From the NCBI RefSeq assembly GCF_000622405.1, contig NZ_JASF01000005.1, positions 1,860,001 to 1,924,000 on the forward strand: 64,000 nucleotides of DNA, read 5' to 3'. The DNA comes from Sulfitobacter donghicola DSW-25 = KCTC 12864 = JCM 14565. Its GTDB lineage: Bacteria; Pseudomonadota; Alphaproteobacteria; Rhodobacterales; Rhodobacteraceae. The position numbers and the translations under genes are program-made. A model generated the notes under the pieces. The model had not been told where the DNA came from, made no database searches, and worked only from the letters and a program-made list of their open reading frames with translations. This document shows positions 38,780 to 47,776 of the stretch, piece by piece; position 1 is the stretch's first letter, and every line of letters begins with the position of its first letter.

Positions 38780-41700
38780 TAGCTTTCTTGAGGTGTGGGT
38801 AGCACGTCTTCTTCCCCTTGGAATTGCCCGACCCATTTGCGCACGCTGAACCAGTCGAAATAGATCGACAGGATGGACGGCAGCACCAGCACAACCAAGA
38901 CCATCGAGGCCAGCAACCCAAATGCAACCGAGACAACCAGCGGCACAAGCGTCTGAACCTGTGGGCTGGTGTCAAAGATAATCGGGACAAGGCCAACAAA
39001 TGTGGTCATGCTGGACAAAAGGATCGGCCGGAACCTGTCACGCACCGCATTAAGGGATGCGCCGACATAATCGTCCCCCTCCAGATGCGACTGGAAGAAG
39101 GTCAAAAACAAGATCGCATTGTTCACCACAATCCCCGCCAAAGAGGCAAAGCCGATCAAGCTGGGCATCGACATATCCAGCCCCAGCACCCAATGGCCCA
39201 AGATCGTCCCGATGAGGGCAAAGGGGATCGACACCATGACGATGACCGGCAGACTGTATGAGCGGAACTGAAACGCCAGCACCATATAGACGCCCATCAA
39301 CCCCAGCCCCAGCGCCGAAAGCGTCGAGGACTGCGATTTTTGCTGCTCTTCCGTGGCGCCGCCGATCTTGATCTCAACGTCGGGGAATTCGGTGGCCAGT
39401 GTCGGCGCGATTTCCTCTAGAACCACGTTTGAGATGGCAGTTGAGGTCGTCGCGTCGCGGTCGATCTGGCCTTGAACCCGTGCCACGGCCAGCCCGTTTT
39501 TGCGGTTGATCGACGGGTAGCCCGCGCCAATGATCAGGTCCGCAACAGTGGCGAGGCTGGTCTGGGATCCGTTTGACAGGATGATTGGGAAACGCTCCAG
39601 TTCCGTCACGCTGGCGACGGTATCGGCCAGTTGCACCCGTACCGTGCGGTCGCTTGAGCCCTGCTGAAAGCTGTCGGTCTCAGAGCCCTCAAAAGCCGCG
39701 CGCAATTGCTGCGAGATCGACTGCGGCGTCAGGCCGGCGGAATAGCCAAAGGCGTTCAGGGCAACCTGCACCTCTTGGCGCCCGCCGTAGAAGTCCTGAT
39801 AGGCCTCGGTCACATCTTCGCGCGCCAGCAGTTCGTTTGTCAGAACTTCGGTTGCGGCCTCCAGCTGAACCAGATCACGGCCCAACAGTTCGACATCCAC
39901 GTCCGAACCACCAGGGCCGGATTCGCTTTGGGCGAAGCTGATCTGCACCACGTCAGGCAAAGGCCCAGCGGCAGCGCGCCATGCGGCCAGCACCGCATCG
40001 GCCGAGACATTGCGCAGCGCGCTGTCCAGCAGATCAACAGTGATCGTGGCGGTTTGTGATCCATTGTCATAGACGTTGGTGTTCACGGCATATTGCACCA
40101 AGACTTGTTCAACCAGTGGGGCTCCATCGGTGGTGTTGGGGGTCAGATCTTCGTCCACGACCTTGAGCCCTGCAATCAGCTGGTCCACGGTATTGACCGT
40201 GCGCGTGCGCGAGATACCCGATGTCAGCGCCACACGGGCCACCAATGTATCGCCCTCTGACGCGGGAAAGCCGATGACCTTGATGGCGCCAGATGCGACC
40301 AGCCCAAACGACAGGATCAAGATCGCAAACACCGACCCAACAGTGAGATAGCGCAGGCGGACAAGCGCCGTGGCGATCGGGATGACAACGCGTTCTCGTA
40401 GCCATTCCAAACCCCGTTCCGCGATACGCGGTTTGCTAACCGATGCGCCGCTGCTGTGTTTTAGGTGGTGGGGCAGAATGAAGAACCCCTCAACCAGCGA
40501 CACAGACAGGGTGATCAACAGCACCATGGGGATGAATTTCAAAACCTGCCCCAATTCCCCCGAGATAAACATCAGCGGGCCAAACACACATGCCGTGGTC
40601 AGGAAGGACGCGGCAACACCGGGCAGAACCTCCATCGTGCCTTTGGCCGCGGCCTCAAGAGGGGGCGCTTTGCGGCGCCATTTATCGATGTTTTCGGCGA
40701 TCACGATACTGTCGTCCATAATCAGCCCCACCGCCATCAACAGCGCAATCAAGGTGATCATGTTAATGGTAATCCCCAGCACGCTCATCACAAACAAGCT
40801 GCCTAGGAAGGACACGGGCAGGGCCACGGAAATCCACAAGGCTTCGCGCAGGGAAAAGAACAGCCACATGGTGGCAAAAACCAAGATCAGACCAAGAACA
40901 ATGTTTTCAACAATCAGGTCGATACGTTGTTCGACCAATTCGGAAAAATTGCTGATGACCGTAATGTCAAAGGGCGCGGGATAGGCAGCACGTTCGGCTT
41001 CCAACAGGGCCTCGACACGTTCAAACAGGCGGATGCTGTCCTCTTCTGTGGATTTTGAGATCGAAATGATCGCTGTTTGCATCCCGTCGATGAAGCTTTG
41101 CGTATTTTCATCGCTGTCCACCAAGGTCACGGTGGCCACGTCAGACAGGCGCGCGACAGCGCCGTCGGGGTTTTCGATCACAATCAGGTCTTCCAGATCG
41201 GCAACCGTGCGCGTGGCCCCTGCATAGCGCAGCACAAGGTCGCCTTCGCTCAGCGCGGCACTGCCCAAAGGCTGCTGGAAGGAGCGCGCCTCGATAACAC
41301 TCACCAGATCGCTGCTGGACAGGCCAAAGCGGCGCAGGGCCTGTTGGTCAAAGCTGACCTTCAGTTCGCGGTCGGTAATGCCGGATACTGTGGCCTCGGC
41401 CACCCCGTCCAGCGCCAGCAGGCGGTCGGACAGATCATCGGCGTAAGAGACCAGCCCGTCCTTGCCCGCAACGCCCGAAATCGCAGCCAAAGCCACCAAA
41501 TCGGATCTATTTGCCACCTCGATAGAGGCGGCTTCGGCGTCATCTGGGAAATCGGTAATGCCCGACACGGCCGAGGACACATCGTTGAAGAACTGGATCA
41601 GCTCGCCGTTTTCTTCCAGCTCGGCAGTGGCGGTGGCGCGGCCCTCAACGGACAGGCAGGACAGCTCCTCTAGGCCGCTGACCCCTGTCAGGGCGCTTTC

Positions 41701-41895
41701 GATGGGGCCGCAGATTTCCTCATCCACATCGCGCGCCGAGGCGCCAGGATAAGACACAGACACATTGACGCTATCGGCGGTAAACGCAGGGAAGGTTTCG
41801 CGTTCAATCCCTGATACGACAGACGCGCCCAGTACAATGATAAGAACCATCAACAGGTTCGCGGCAACCGGATGCCGGACAAAATAATTGATCAT
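38779..41895 (-). CDS. RND efflux pump inner-membrane protein
   Basis: A 1038-aa AcrB/HAE-1-like proton-driven exporter of the resistance-nodulation-division type. It has an N-terminal membrane helix (MINYFVRHPVAANLLMVLII), two large periplasmic loops and twelve expected helices. The proton-relay acidic pair is in TM4 (LMAVGLIMDDSIVIAENI). TM10-12 contain SLIGFASLAGIVVNNAILFLT. The substrate may be toxic lipids, drugs or solvents and cannot be read. It overlaps the adaptor gene by four bases. There is no outer-membrane channel gene nearby. Confidence 0.92.
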   Translation of the reverse strand: MINYFVRHPVAANLLMVLIIVLGASVVSGIERETFPAFTADSVNVSVSYPGASARDVDEEICGPIESALTGVSGLEELSCLSVEGRATATAELEENGELIQFFNDVSSAVSGITDFPDDAEAASIEVANRSDLVALAAISGVAGKDGLVSYADDLSDRLLALDGVAEATVSGITDRELKVSFDQQALRRFGLSSSDLVSVIEARSFQQPLGSAALSEGDLVLRYAGATRTVADLEDLIVIENPDGAVARLSDVATVTLVDSDENTQSFIDGMQTAIISISKSTEEDSIRLFERVEALLEAERAAYPAPFDITVISNFSELVEQRIDLIVENIVLGLILVFATMWLFFSLREALWISVALPVSFLGSLFVMSVLGITINMITLIALLMAVGLIMDDSIVIAENIDKWRRKAPPLEAAAKGTMEVLPGVAASFLTTACVFGPLMFISGELGQVLKFIPMVLLITLSVSLVEGFFILPHHLKHSSGASVSKPRIAERGLEWLRERVVIPIATALVRLRYLTVGSVFAILILSFGLVASGAIKVIGFPASEGDTLVARVALTSGISRTRTVNTVDQLIAGLKVVDEDLTPNTTDGAPLVEQVLVQYAVNTNVYDNGSQTATITVDLLDSALRNVSADAVLAAWRAAAGPLPDVVQISFAQSESGPGGSDVDVELLGRDLVQLEAATEVLTNELLAREDVTEAYQDFYGGRQEVQVALNAFGYSAGLTPQSISQQLRAAFEGSETDSFQQGSSDRTVRVQLADTVASVTELERFPIILSNGSQTSLATVADLIIGAGYPSINRKNGLAVARVQGQIDRDATTSTAISNVVLEEIAPTLATEFPDVEIKIGGATEEQQKSQSSTLSALGLGLMGVYMVLAFQFRSYSLPVIVMVSIPFALIGTILGHWVLGLDMSMPSLIGFASLAGIVVNNAILFLTFFQSHLEGDDYVGASLNAVRDRFRPILLSSMTTFVGLVPIIFDTSPQVQTLVPLVVSVAFGLLASMVLVVLVLPSILSIYFDWFSVRKWVGQFQGEEDVLPTPQES

Positions 41896-43235
41896 TGGTC
41901 GGCCCCGTCTACGGTGATGATCTCAAGCGCGAGCCCCGGAACAGAAGGGCTGGGCGTGGACAATAGCACGCGGTCGCCGTCCGTTAGGCCGCCCTCGATG
42001 ATGATGCGGTCGCCAGTCACGGCGCCAACGGTGACGGACGTCAACGCCAATGTGTCATCCGCGCTGACGGTATAGACAAAGGGCTGGCCGGCATCGTCTT
42101 GCTGCAGCACCGCGCGCGGCACTGAAATCAGGCCTGTCTCTGGTTGGGCCTCTAGGACCACCGAGACAAAGCTGCCAAATTCCAGCGGCGGCGTTTGTTG
42201 TTGAGGCTTACTGACCAGCGGCTCGCTGACCTGCACTGCGATCCCCAGCGTGCCTGTTTCATCGTCGATCGATCCGCGGAAACGCTGCGGTTGGGCAGGG
42301 TAGCGCGCGACTTCACCTGCAAAGTCGAGCTCAACAAAGGCAGCGACATTGCTTTGGTCCATATATTCGATGACTTGGGTCGCATCGACTTCGGTCACGT
42401 TTTCCAGCTGCGGGCCGACGGCGGCGCGCATCAGGTTGCCAAAGGATTGGGGTTGGAAGGCGCCGACGACCTCGGCCACATCAATGCTGTCTAGGGTCAG
42501 CAAGGTCTCCCCAACCGACACGAATTGGTTCGCCTCGATGGCTTCTTCCGAGACCCGCCCGCGGAAAGGCGCGGTGATTGTGGTGTTGGCCAGCCCGCGC
42601 TGCGCCTCTGCCAGCTCTGCCTGACGCACGGCCAGTGTTGCCTCGGCCGAGGCGCGCTGCGCGGGGTAGAGCGCCAGCGTGTTTTGCAACCCGATCAGGG
42701 TGTTTTCCTCAGCGAGCAAGGATTTGCGTTCCGTGTCCAATGAGGATTGGGTCACGGTGCCGTTTTGGGACAGGGTCAGGATGCGGTCAAATTCTGCCTG
42801 TGCGACCTCAAACACGCGCTGCTCGATCTCCAAAAGGCTGCGGGTGTTTTCCTCTTGCTGGGTCAGTTCGGCCAAGGTTGCTTGGGCGGCGGCGATATTT
42901 GCTTCGGTTTTGGCGATCTCTAGCTCGTAATCGGTAGGATCGATCTGGATCAGAACCTCGCCTTTTTCCACCACAGTGCCCACGGCCAATTCCGCCAGAA
43001 CATCTTCGGCGCGTCCCTCAACCTGACTGACGGCGCTCCAGCTTTGCACCGCCTCGACCCGACCATAGCCTGTGGCAGATAGGACCAGCGGCTCTTGTGT
43101 CACGGTCATCACCCGCACGGCCAATTTGGCCTGCTCTTGCGGCTCAGACACTGTCTCTGACGGTTTGGTCATCAACATGAAGCCCCAAATGCCAAGCACA
43201 ACAGGCGGTACAATCAAGAGAGGTTTGAGGTTCAT
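41892..43235 (-). CDS. RND efflux periplasmic adaptor (HlyD/AcrA type)
   Basis: A 447-aa membrane-fusion protein. It has an N-terminal membrane anchor (MNLKPLLIVPPVVLGIWGFML), a lipoyl-like half (GEVLIQIDPTDYELEIAKTEANIAAAQA), a long alpha-hairpin with leucine heptads, the second lipoyl half (TITAPFRGRVSEEAIEANQFVSVGE) and beta-barrel domains. It links the inner-membrane pump to an outer-membrane channel. ATG 43235 was chosen because it begins the anchor; the ORF could extend upstream to 43295, but that adds a basic non-anchor segment. A perfect palindrome CGGGCGATCGCCCG lies 32 bases upstream. Confidence 0.9.
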   Translation of the reverse strand: MNLKPLLIVPPVVLGIWGFMLMTKPSETVSEPQEQAKLAVRVMTVTQEPLVLSATGYGRVEAVQSWSAVSQVEGRAEDVLAELAVGTVVEKGEVLIQIDPTDYELEIAKTEANIAAAQATLAELTQQEENTRSLLEIEQRVFEVAQAEFDRILTLSQNGTVTQSSLDTERKSLLAEENTLIGLQNTLALYPAQRASAEATLAVRQAELAEAQRGLANTTITAPFRGRVSEEAIEANQFVSVGETLLTLDSIDVAEVVGAFQPQSFGNLMRAAVGPQLENVTEVDATQVIEYMDQSNVAAFVELDFAGEVARYPAQPQRFRGSIDDETGTLGIAVQVSEPLVSKPQQQTPPLEFGSFVSVVLEAQPETGLISVPRAVLQQDDAGQPFVYTVSADDTLALTSVTVGAVTGDRIIIEGGLTDGDRVLLSTPSPSVPGLALEIITVDGADQ

Positions 43236-43266
43236 AACTGGAATTCCAATGTTTAGGGGGCATTTG

Positions 43267-43280
43267 CGGGCGATCGCCCG
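43267..43280. promoter_or_regulatory. Palindrome upstream of the RND adaptor
   Basis: CGGGCGATCGCCCG is a perfect 14-bp palindrome 32 bases upstream of the adaptor start. It could be a repressor operator or a chance GCGATCGC-type site. It does not match the TTGC-type repeats at the TetR promoter. Confidence 0.35.
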
Positions 43281-43319
43281 TGATGCAGCGGCCACAGAGG
43301 GCCAGATTATGCAGGGAAG

Positions 43320-43354
43320 GGCAGGCCACCAGAGGGGCTGGTGGCCTGCCTTTT
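43320..43354. terminator. Strong hairpin after the trefoil-like gene
   Basis: GGCAGGCCACCAG (43320-43332) pairs perfectly over 13 bp with CTGGTGGCCTGCC (43338-43350), and TTTT follows on the plus strand. It lies just past the stop of the minus-strand secreted-protein gene, so it most likely separates that gene from the RND genes. Confidence 0.7.
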
Positions 43355-43358
43355 GGGA

Positions 43359-43907
43359 TTATTTAGAGTAGTCTTTGATGACCCATTGTTTGAAGCTGGG
43401 CTCTAGCGTGTCACAGGCCGCAGCAATCAGATCGCGTGACTGGTAGGGGCCCGCATCGTCAATTACCGCGTTCACTGTCAGGCATTGTGTTGCGTCCGAC
43501 GCGAGGTGGATTTCCATGCTAGCTTCGTCATAGGTGAAATGCTGGGCCGGATCAGCGGCATCGCATGCGATCAGACCAAAGGGATTGATCGGGTTTTCGG
43601 GGTCATTATGGGCCAAACAAATGTCGGCGTAGGTGGCCGATTCAATCATGCCTGTTTCAGCCGAAAAGGCGAACAGAACATCGTCGCCGTTTGGCTTGCA
43701 CGAATGCGCCTGCGCCAGATCAGTCAGCTCGCGCCCGTCGGTGTCAATGCACCAGCCCAGCTTGGCCTCTTCGTCCAGATTGTCAGCAAGGTGGATGATT
43801 GGCCCTACGGTTTTGATCTGTGGCGCTTCGGCAAAGGATGCCTGCGGCAAGGCCGCTGCAATTGTAGCGGCCATCACAGTGGCGCTGAATGTGGTTTTAA
43901 TCGTCAT
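43359..43907 (-). CDS. Secreted protein with a trefoil/lectin-like repeat
   Basis: A 182-aa exported protein with a Sec signal (MTIKTTFSATVMAATIAAALPQASFA). The mature part has six cysteines and repeated blocks (LGWCIDTDG, YADICLAHNDPE, ATQCLTV, PSFKQWVI) that resemble the QxW-type repeats of ricin-like beta-trefoils, though weakly. This would suggest carbohydrate or surface binding. It is the neighbour of an RND pump and a DUF1499 protein. I do not recognise a named family. Confidence 0.6.
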   Translation of the reverse strand: MTIKTTFSATVMAATIAAALPQASFAEAPQIKTVGPIIHLADNLDEEAKLGWCIDTDGRELTDLAQAHSCKPNGDDVLFAFSAETGMIESATYADICLAHNDPENPINPFGLIACDAADPAQHFTYDEASMEIHLASDATQCLTVNAVIDDAGPYQSRDLIAAACDTLEPSFKQWVIKDYSK

Positions 43908-43955
43908 GGTTTTGGTCCTTGTCGTTTGCGGTCCGATGGGGTGAATTTCACCGCT

Positions 43956-44687
43956 TCAGACACCTTCGTTGAACTGTTTTTGAAACAGCCGAATGCGCGC
44001 AGCGTTCACCCCTTGATCACTGCGACCAATGCGGGAAACGCTTCTCATGTCGACGCGGCTTCCTGTTGCTGTGGAGGATACAACAACAACCACATCATCG
44101 GCAAAGTAAAACACCGATGTGCGCGCTGTGGCCTCAAAGCGGTGGGCGTCTGTGTCGGCGGCGATAATGTCCCAGCCCATGTCTTGGGCAACCGTTAGTG
44201 CACGTTGATAGGCGGCATCGGCGGTCAGCTCTGTTTCAAGAGGGCCGATATCGGGGTAGGCGGCTGTTTGCGCAGCGGCTTGTTCTGCGCCGCCATAGGC
44301 CAGCGGGTTGCGTGCGCCTGCGCGGGTTTCATCCAGCACCAAAAATGCGGGCGGATTGACCGTATCCGTCGAGATATTGTGAATCGGCGCGGCACGCGGT
44401 TTCGGATTTACGATGTTTGAGATCATCGGCACCAAGCAGATCACGCCAAAAATCATGGCAACGCCACCCAAGGCGGCCTTGGGTTTTTCGCTGCGGTGCA
44501 AATGAATGACCAGAGCAAATAGGCCAACGCCCGTGATGATCATTGCTAATGGGTTAAAGTAGCTGCGATAAAAACCAAACCCCGTTACCGGCTGCCAGAT
44601 TTCAAATCGCGCGCCCAGCAATACCAGGGCCATGCCGATTGCTGAACCGATAGCCAGCACAATTGCAATTGTTCCTGTATGTTTCAT
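43956..44687 (-). CDS. DUF1499-family membrane protein
   Basis: A 243-aa protein with three N-terminal hydrophobic helices (for example TIAIVLAIGSAIGMALVLLG and ALGGVAMIFGVICLVPM) followed by a soluble DUF1499 domain: PIHNISTDTVNPPAF, YPDIGPLETELTADAAYQRA, MGWDIIAAD, RFEATARTSVFYFADDVVV and SRIGRSDQGVNAARIRLF. The biochemical role of DUF1499 is unknown. The start at ATG 44687 is preferred over an extension with a Cys-rich non-homologous N-terminus. It is divergent from the TetR gene across a region with paired operators. Confidence 0.85.
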   Translation of the reverse strand: MKHTGTIAIVLAIGSAIGMALVLLGARFEIWQPVTGFGFYRSYFNPLAMIITGVGLFALVIHLHRSEKPKAALGGVAMIFGVICLVPMISNIVNPKPRAAPIHNISTDTVNPPAFLVLDETRAGARNPLAYGGAEQAAAQTAAYPDIGPLETELTADAAYQRALTVAQDMGWDIIAADTDAHRFEATARTSVFYFADDVVVVVSSTATGSRVDMRSVSRIGRSDQGVNAARIRLFQKQFNEGV

Positions 44688-44721
44688 TTTCTTTTCTAAC
44701 CTTGGCTTGCGTGTTTCAATT

Positions 44722-44754
44722 TTGCTTGTTATGCAAACTTTGCAGACTGTGCAA
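44722..44754. promoter_or_regulatory. Tandem TTGC..GCAA operators at the TetR promoter
   Basis: Two 15-bp imperfect-to-perfect inverted repeats lie side by side: TTGCTTGTTATGCAA (44722-44736) and TTGCAGACTGTGCAA (44740-44754). Their centres are 18 bp apart, nearly two helical turns. They fill the space between the DUF1499 and TetR genes, the expected place for an autoregulatory TetR operator. Confidence 0.65.
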
Positions 44755-44765
44755 GGAATAAAAAC

Positions 44766-45353
44766 GTGACATCCCCGCTTAGGCAAAGACGACGATTAGA
44801 AACGGCGCGCTCAATTCAAAGGGCGACGTTGGATTTGGCGGTGCAAAAAGGACTGGATGAGGTGACGACCGAAGAGATCGCCATCGCCGCAGGTGTCAGC
44901 ACAAGAACCTTCTTCAACTATTACCCCAACAAGGAAGCCGCAGCGATCGGACATCCGCCCAGCTTTTCTGAGCAAGGGAAAGACGCGTTGCACGCTGGTA
45001 CGGGGCCTTTGCCCGCGGATATTAAACGGCTTTTGGATGAGCATATTAGCGTCTTGGAGCAGGATGATGCGATTATGCAGGTCATCGGAGCCATTCTGAA
45101 AACGAATGAAAAGGCGCGCGGTATTTTGGTGGGCTTCCTAATGGCGGATTGTGAAAGGCTGGCCGAGACTATGAACAGCCGTGTGAAGGATCGCCATGTC
45201 GCAGATGCGCTCGCCAGTCACGCAACCGAGGCAATCGGAAGAGCGATCCGCCTATGGGAACGCGATGGAACAATCTCTTTGGCCGAGGCGCTGGACGTTG
45301 TTTGGGATGGGTTGCAACGGGCTTCGCAGCTTTTGGCGGTACCGGCTGATTGA
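44766..45353 (+). CDS. TetR-family repressor
   Basis: A 195-aa TetR-type regulator beginning at GTG. The N-terminal helix-turn-helix is clear: LAVQKGLDEVTTEEIAIAAG, followed by VSTRTFFNYYPNKEAAA. The C-terminal ligand part is helical and family-specific. It is divergent from the DUF1499/secreted-protein/RND cluster and probably represses it and itself through the paired repeats at 44722-44754. The inducer is unknown. Confidence 0.85.
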   Translation: MTSPLRQRRRLETARSIQRATLDLAVQKGLDEVTTEEIAIAAGVSTRTFFNYYPNKEAAAIGHPPSFSEQGKDALHAGTGPLPADIKRLLDEHISVLEQDDAIMQVIGAILKTNEKARGILVGFLMADCERLAETMNSRVKDRHVADALASHATEAIGRAIRLWERDGTISLAEALDVVWDGLQRASQLLAVPAD

Positions 45354-45389
45354 CCGCGAAATTTTGCGCGCATCACGGCGTGCGGTCAT

Positions 45390-45431
45390 ATTGTCCAAAA
45401 GGTTAAGGGCTCTCGCAAGAGACGGGACAAT
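45390..45431 (+). promoter_or_regulatory. Inverted repeat upstream of tupBCA
   Basis: ATTGTCC (45390-45396) and GGACAAT (45425-45431) are perfect complements, with an inner CTCT/AGAG hairpin (45410-45421). It lies in the 194-base gap before tupB. It may be a metal-responsive leader or an operator. It does not match a riboswitch I can name with confidence. Confidence 0.4.
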
Positions 45432-45547
45432 TTGCCTTTTGGGCGAAAAATACTTCGCAAACGGGTTGGAAATTGACCGATTTGCTACTGCAAGAGGCTG
45501 ACTTCCAATTTAAACTCGCCACAGATTTTCTAGGAATAGGCAGAGGC

Positions 45548-46252
45548 ATGAATGATCTGTGGGCAGGCATGTTGCAGGCGTTTTGGATGGTGGTGGGTTT
45601 AGACCCAGAACTGGCCGAAATTACACTGCGCTCGCTACAGGTAACCCTCATTGCGCTGGTTTTGGGATCGTCTATTGCCTTGCCTCTTGCTGCGCTATTA
45701 GCGGTGCGCCGGTTTCGATGGCGCCGGACCGTGATTGCTATCCTGAATGCTTTGATGGGCTTGCCGCCTGTGGTGGTCGGGTTGGTTGTTTATGTCCTGC
45801 TGTCGCGATCCGGACCGTTTGGGATACTGGGGCTGCTTTTTACGCCAACGGCGATGATCATTGCTCAGGTCATTATTATTGTGCCGCTCATTGCTAGCAT
45901 TGCCCATCAATCGCTGCGCGACTTGTGGTCTGAATATCATGATCTGTTGATTTCGATGAACGTGTCACAAATGCAGAAAATGCGGACCTTGCTGTGGGAT
46001 GCACGGCGGTCCTTGCTCACGGCGTCTTTGGCGGGATTTGGCCGCGCAATTGGCGAGGTCGGCGCGATTATGATTGTGGGGGGGAACATCGATCATGCAA
46101 CACGGGTTTTGACCACTGCAATTGCGCTTGAGACAGGCAAGGGGGACTTTGCATTGGCGCTGGCATTGGGGTTCATTCTGATCGCTTTGGCAATCGGGGT
46201 AAACCTGACCATTCATTGGCTGAGCAAGACCGAGCGGGAGGGACGCTGGTGA
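45548..46252 (+). CDS. tupB: Tungstate ABC transporter permease
   Basis: A 234-aa inner-membrane permease with five or six helices and the EAA-type loop GFGRAIGEVGAIMIVGGNID, highly typical of TupB/WtpB-like oxyanion permeases. ATG 45548 (MNDLWAGMLQAFW) has AGGCAGAGG just upstream and starts at the family position. A longer TTG start at 45473 adds a polar non-family segment. It is the first gene of tupBCA, and the order permease-ATPase-binding protein is unusual but complete. Confidence 0.88.
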   Translation: MNDLWAGMLQAFWMVVGLDPELAEITLRSLQVTLIALVLGSSIALPLAALLAVRRFRWRRTVIAILNALMGLPPVVVGLVVYVLLSRSGPFGILGLLFTPTAMIIAQVIIIVPLIASIAHQSLRDLWSEYHDLLISMNVSQMQKMRTLLWDARRSLLTASLAGFGRAIGEVGAIMIVGGNIDHATRVLTTAIALETGKGDFALALALGFILIALAIGVNLTIHWLSKTEREGRW

Positions 46253-46962
46253 GCGATCTATTTCCCCTAACCGTGAGCGGGGCCCAGACAGCGCGGCGCG
46301 GCAAGGTTCTGGTCGGGCCTATTGATCTGGAGCTCGGCGGGAGCGGCACAACCGTTGTAATGGGCCCGAATGGGTCTGGCAAAACCACGCTGTTGCGCAT
46401 GCTGCACGGCACAGCGCGGCTGACACGCGGCTCGATTGATTGGGCCTGTGGTTATCACGAAGCGCGCCAGCAACAGGGGTTTGTCTTTCAACAACCAGTT
46501 ATGCTGCGGCGCTCGGTTCTGGAAAACATTGCCTATCCGCTGCGCATCAGGGGCATTGGCAAAGCCATAGCTTATGAGCAGGCGGCAGAATGGGGCGGCC
46601 GCGTCGGGCTAACCAATCTGCTAGAGCGTTCAGCGACCGCTTTGTCGGGCGGTGAAAAGCAAAAGCTTGCTTTGGCGCGGGCGATGATCACCAAACCCAA
46701 AGTTCTGTTTCTGGATGAGCCTTCTGCGGCTCTGGATGGGCGTGCCACGCGAGAAATCGAGGATATTTTGCAAGATGCACGGCAGGCGGGCACACGTTTG
46801 ATCCTGTCGACGCATGACATCGGACAGGCAAAACGCCTTGCTGATGATATCCTCTTTTTGCTGCACGGTCTGTTGCATGAGCAAACCGCAGCTGCCGCGT
46901 TTTTTGACGCCCCGCAAACCCCTCAAGCGCGGTCATTTTTGAACGGAGATATCGTAGAATGA
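46249..46962 (+). CDS. tupC: Tungstate ABC transporter ATPase
   Basis: A 237-aa ABC ATPase. Walker A is GPNGSGKTT, the signature is LSGGEKQKLALARAM and Walker B is VLFLDEPSAALD, followed by the H-loop STHD. Translation probably starts at GTG 46249, which overlaps the tupB stop (GTGA). Upstream in-frame ATGs would lie inside tupB. It overlaps tupA by four bases. Confidence 0.87.
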   Translation: MSDLFPLTVSGAQTARRGKVLVGPIDLELGGSGTTVVMGPNGSGKTTLLRMLHGTARLTRGSIDWACGYHEARQQQGFVFQQPVMLRRSVLENIAYPLRIRGIGKAIAYEQAAEWGGRVGLTNLLERSATALSGGEKQKLALARAMITKPKVLFLDEPSAALDGRATREIEDILQDARQAGTRLILSTHDIGQAKRLADDILFLLHGLLHEQTAAAAFFDAPQTPQARSFLNGDIVE

Positions 46963-47774
46963 AGCTTAAGAAATTAGCCGGCCTATTGGCCACATGTTTT
47001 GCTGTTTTGGGAACGACGGCCACTGCAAGTGACGAGATGAAAATGGCGGTAACGACCTCGTTTTATAACTCGGGGTTAGCGGATGTTTTGCTGCCTGAGA
47101 TTGCCCAAGATCTAGACATTGAATTGCAGCTTTTGGTTGTTGGCACAGGACAGGCGATCAAACTGGGCCAAGCAGGGGATGTCGATGCGATCCTTGTGCA
47201 TTCGCGCGCCGCTGAAGAGGCGTTTGTTTCACAAGGGTACGGCACACACCGCCGTGAGATCATGTATAATGATTTCGTCATCATCGGACCAAAAGATGAC
47301 CCAGCAGGGATCGAGGCAGCAAAAACTGCGACGATGGCCCTTAAGGCGATTGAAAAGGAAAAGGCTCTTTTTGTCAGCAGGGGGGACGATAGTGGCACCC
47401 ATAAGAAAGAGCTAAAGCTATGGTCTGATGCCGATTTGAAGGTCGATGCATTCGGCGCATGGTACCGCGCTGTTGGCGCGGGGATGGGGGCTGCTCTCAA
47501 TACGGCGACTGGGATGGATGCCTATATTCTATCAGATCGCGCCAGTTGGTTGAATTTTGCCAACAAAGGGGATCGCAAATTGCTATTTGCGGGCGATCCC
47601 GTGCTGTTTAACCAATACGCTTTCTTGCCCGTGAACCCAGAACGCCATGCCCATGTTAAAACCGCGCTGAGCGAAAAATTGGAAGCGTGGCTGACCTCTG
47701 ACAAGGCGGCAGAGCTTATCAATGGGTATCAGATCGGCGGCGAGACATTGTTTACGTTCAATGCCGTGCCATAG
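46959..47774 (+). CDS. tupA: Tungstate-binding periplasmic protein
   Basis: A 271-aa exported receptor (signal MKLKKLAGLLATCFAVLGTTATA). The mature start AVTTSFYNSGLADVLLP and the VGTGQAIKLGQAGDVD, GYGTHRREIMYNDFVIIGP and VSRGDDSGTHKKEL blocks are the TupA signature that coordinates tungstate. This favours tungstate over molybdate. The gene ends 2 bases from the convergent DUF6505-like gene of the formate-dehydrogenase cluster, which supports a link to a W-enzyme. Confidence 0.9.
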   Translation: MKLKKLAGLLATCFAVLGTTATASDEMKMAVTTSFYNSGLADVLLPEIAQDLDIELQLLVVGTGQAIKLGQAGDVDAILVHSRAAEEAFVSQGYGTHRREIMYNDFVIIGPKDDPAGIEAAKTATMALKAIEKEKALFVSRGDDSGTHKKELKLWSDADLKVDAFGAWYRAVGAGMGAALNTATGMDAYILSDRASWLNFANKGDRKLLFAGDPVLFNQYAFLPVNPERHAHVKTALSEKLEAWLTSDKAAELINGYQIGGETLFTFNAVP

Positions 47775-47776
47775 CC

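Noticed and set aside
45473..46252. Longer tupB from TTG 45473
   Set aside because: The extra segment is polar and not conserved in the family; ATG 45548 has a ribosome site.
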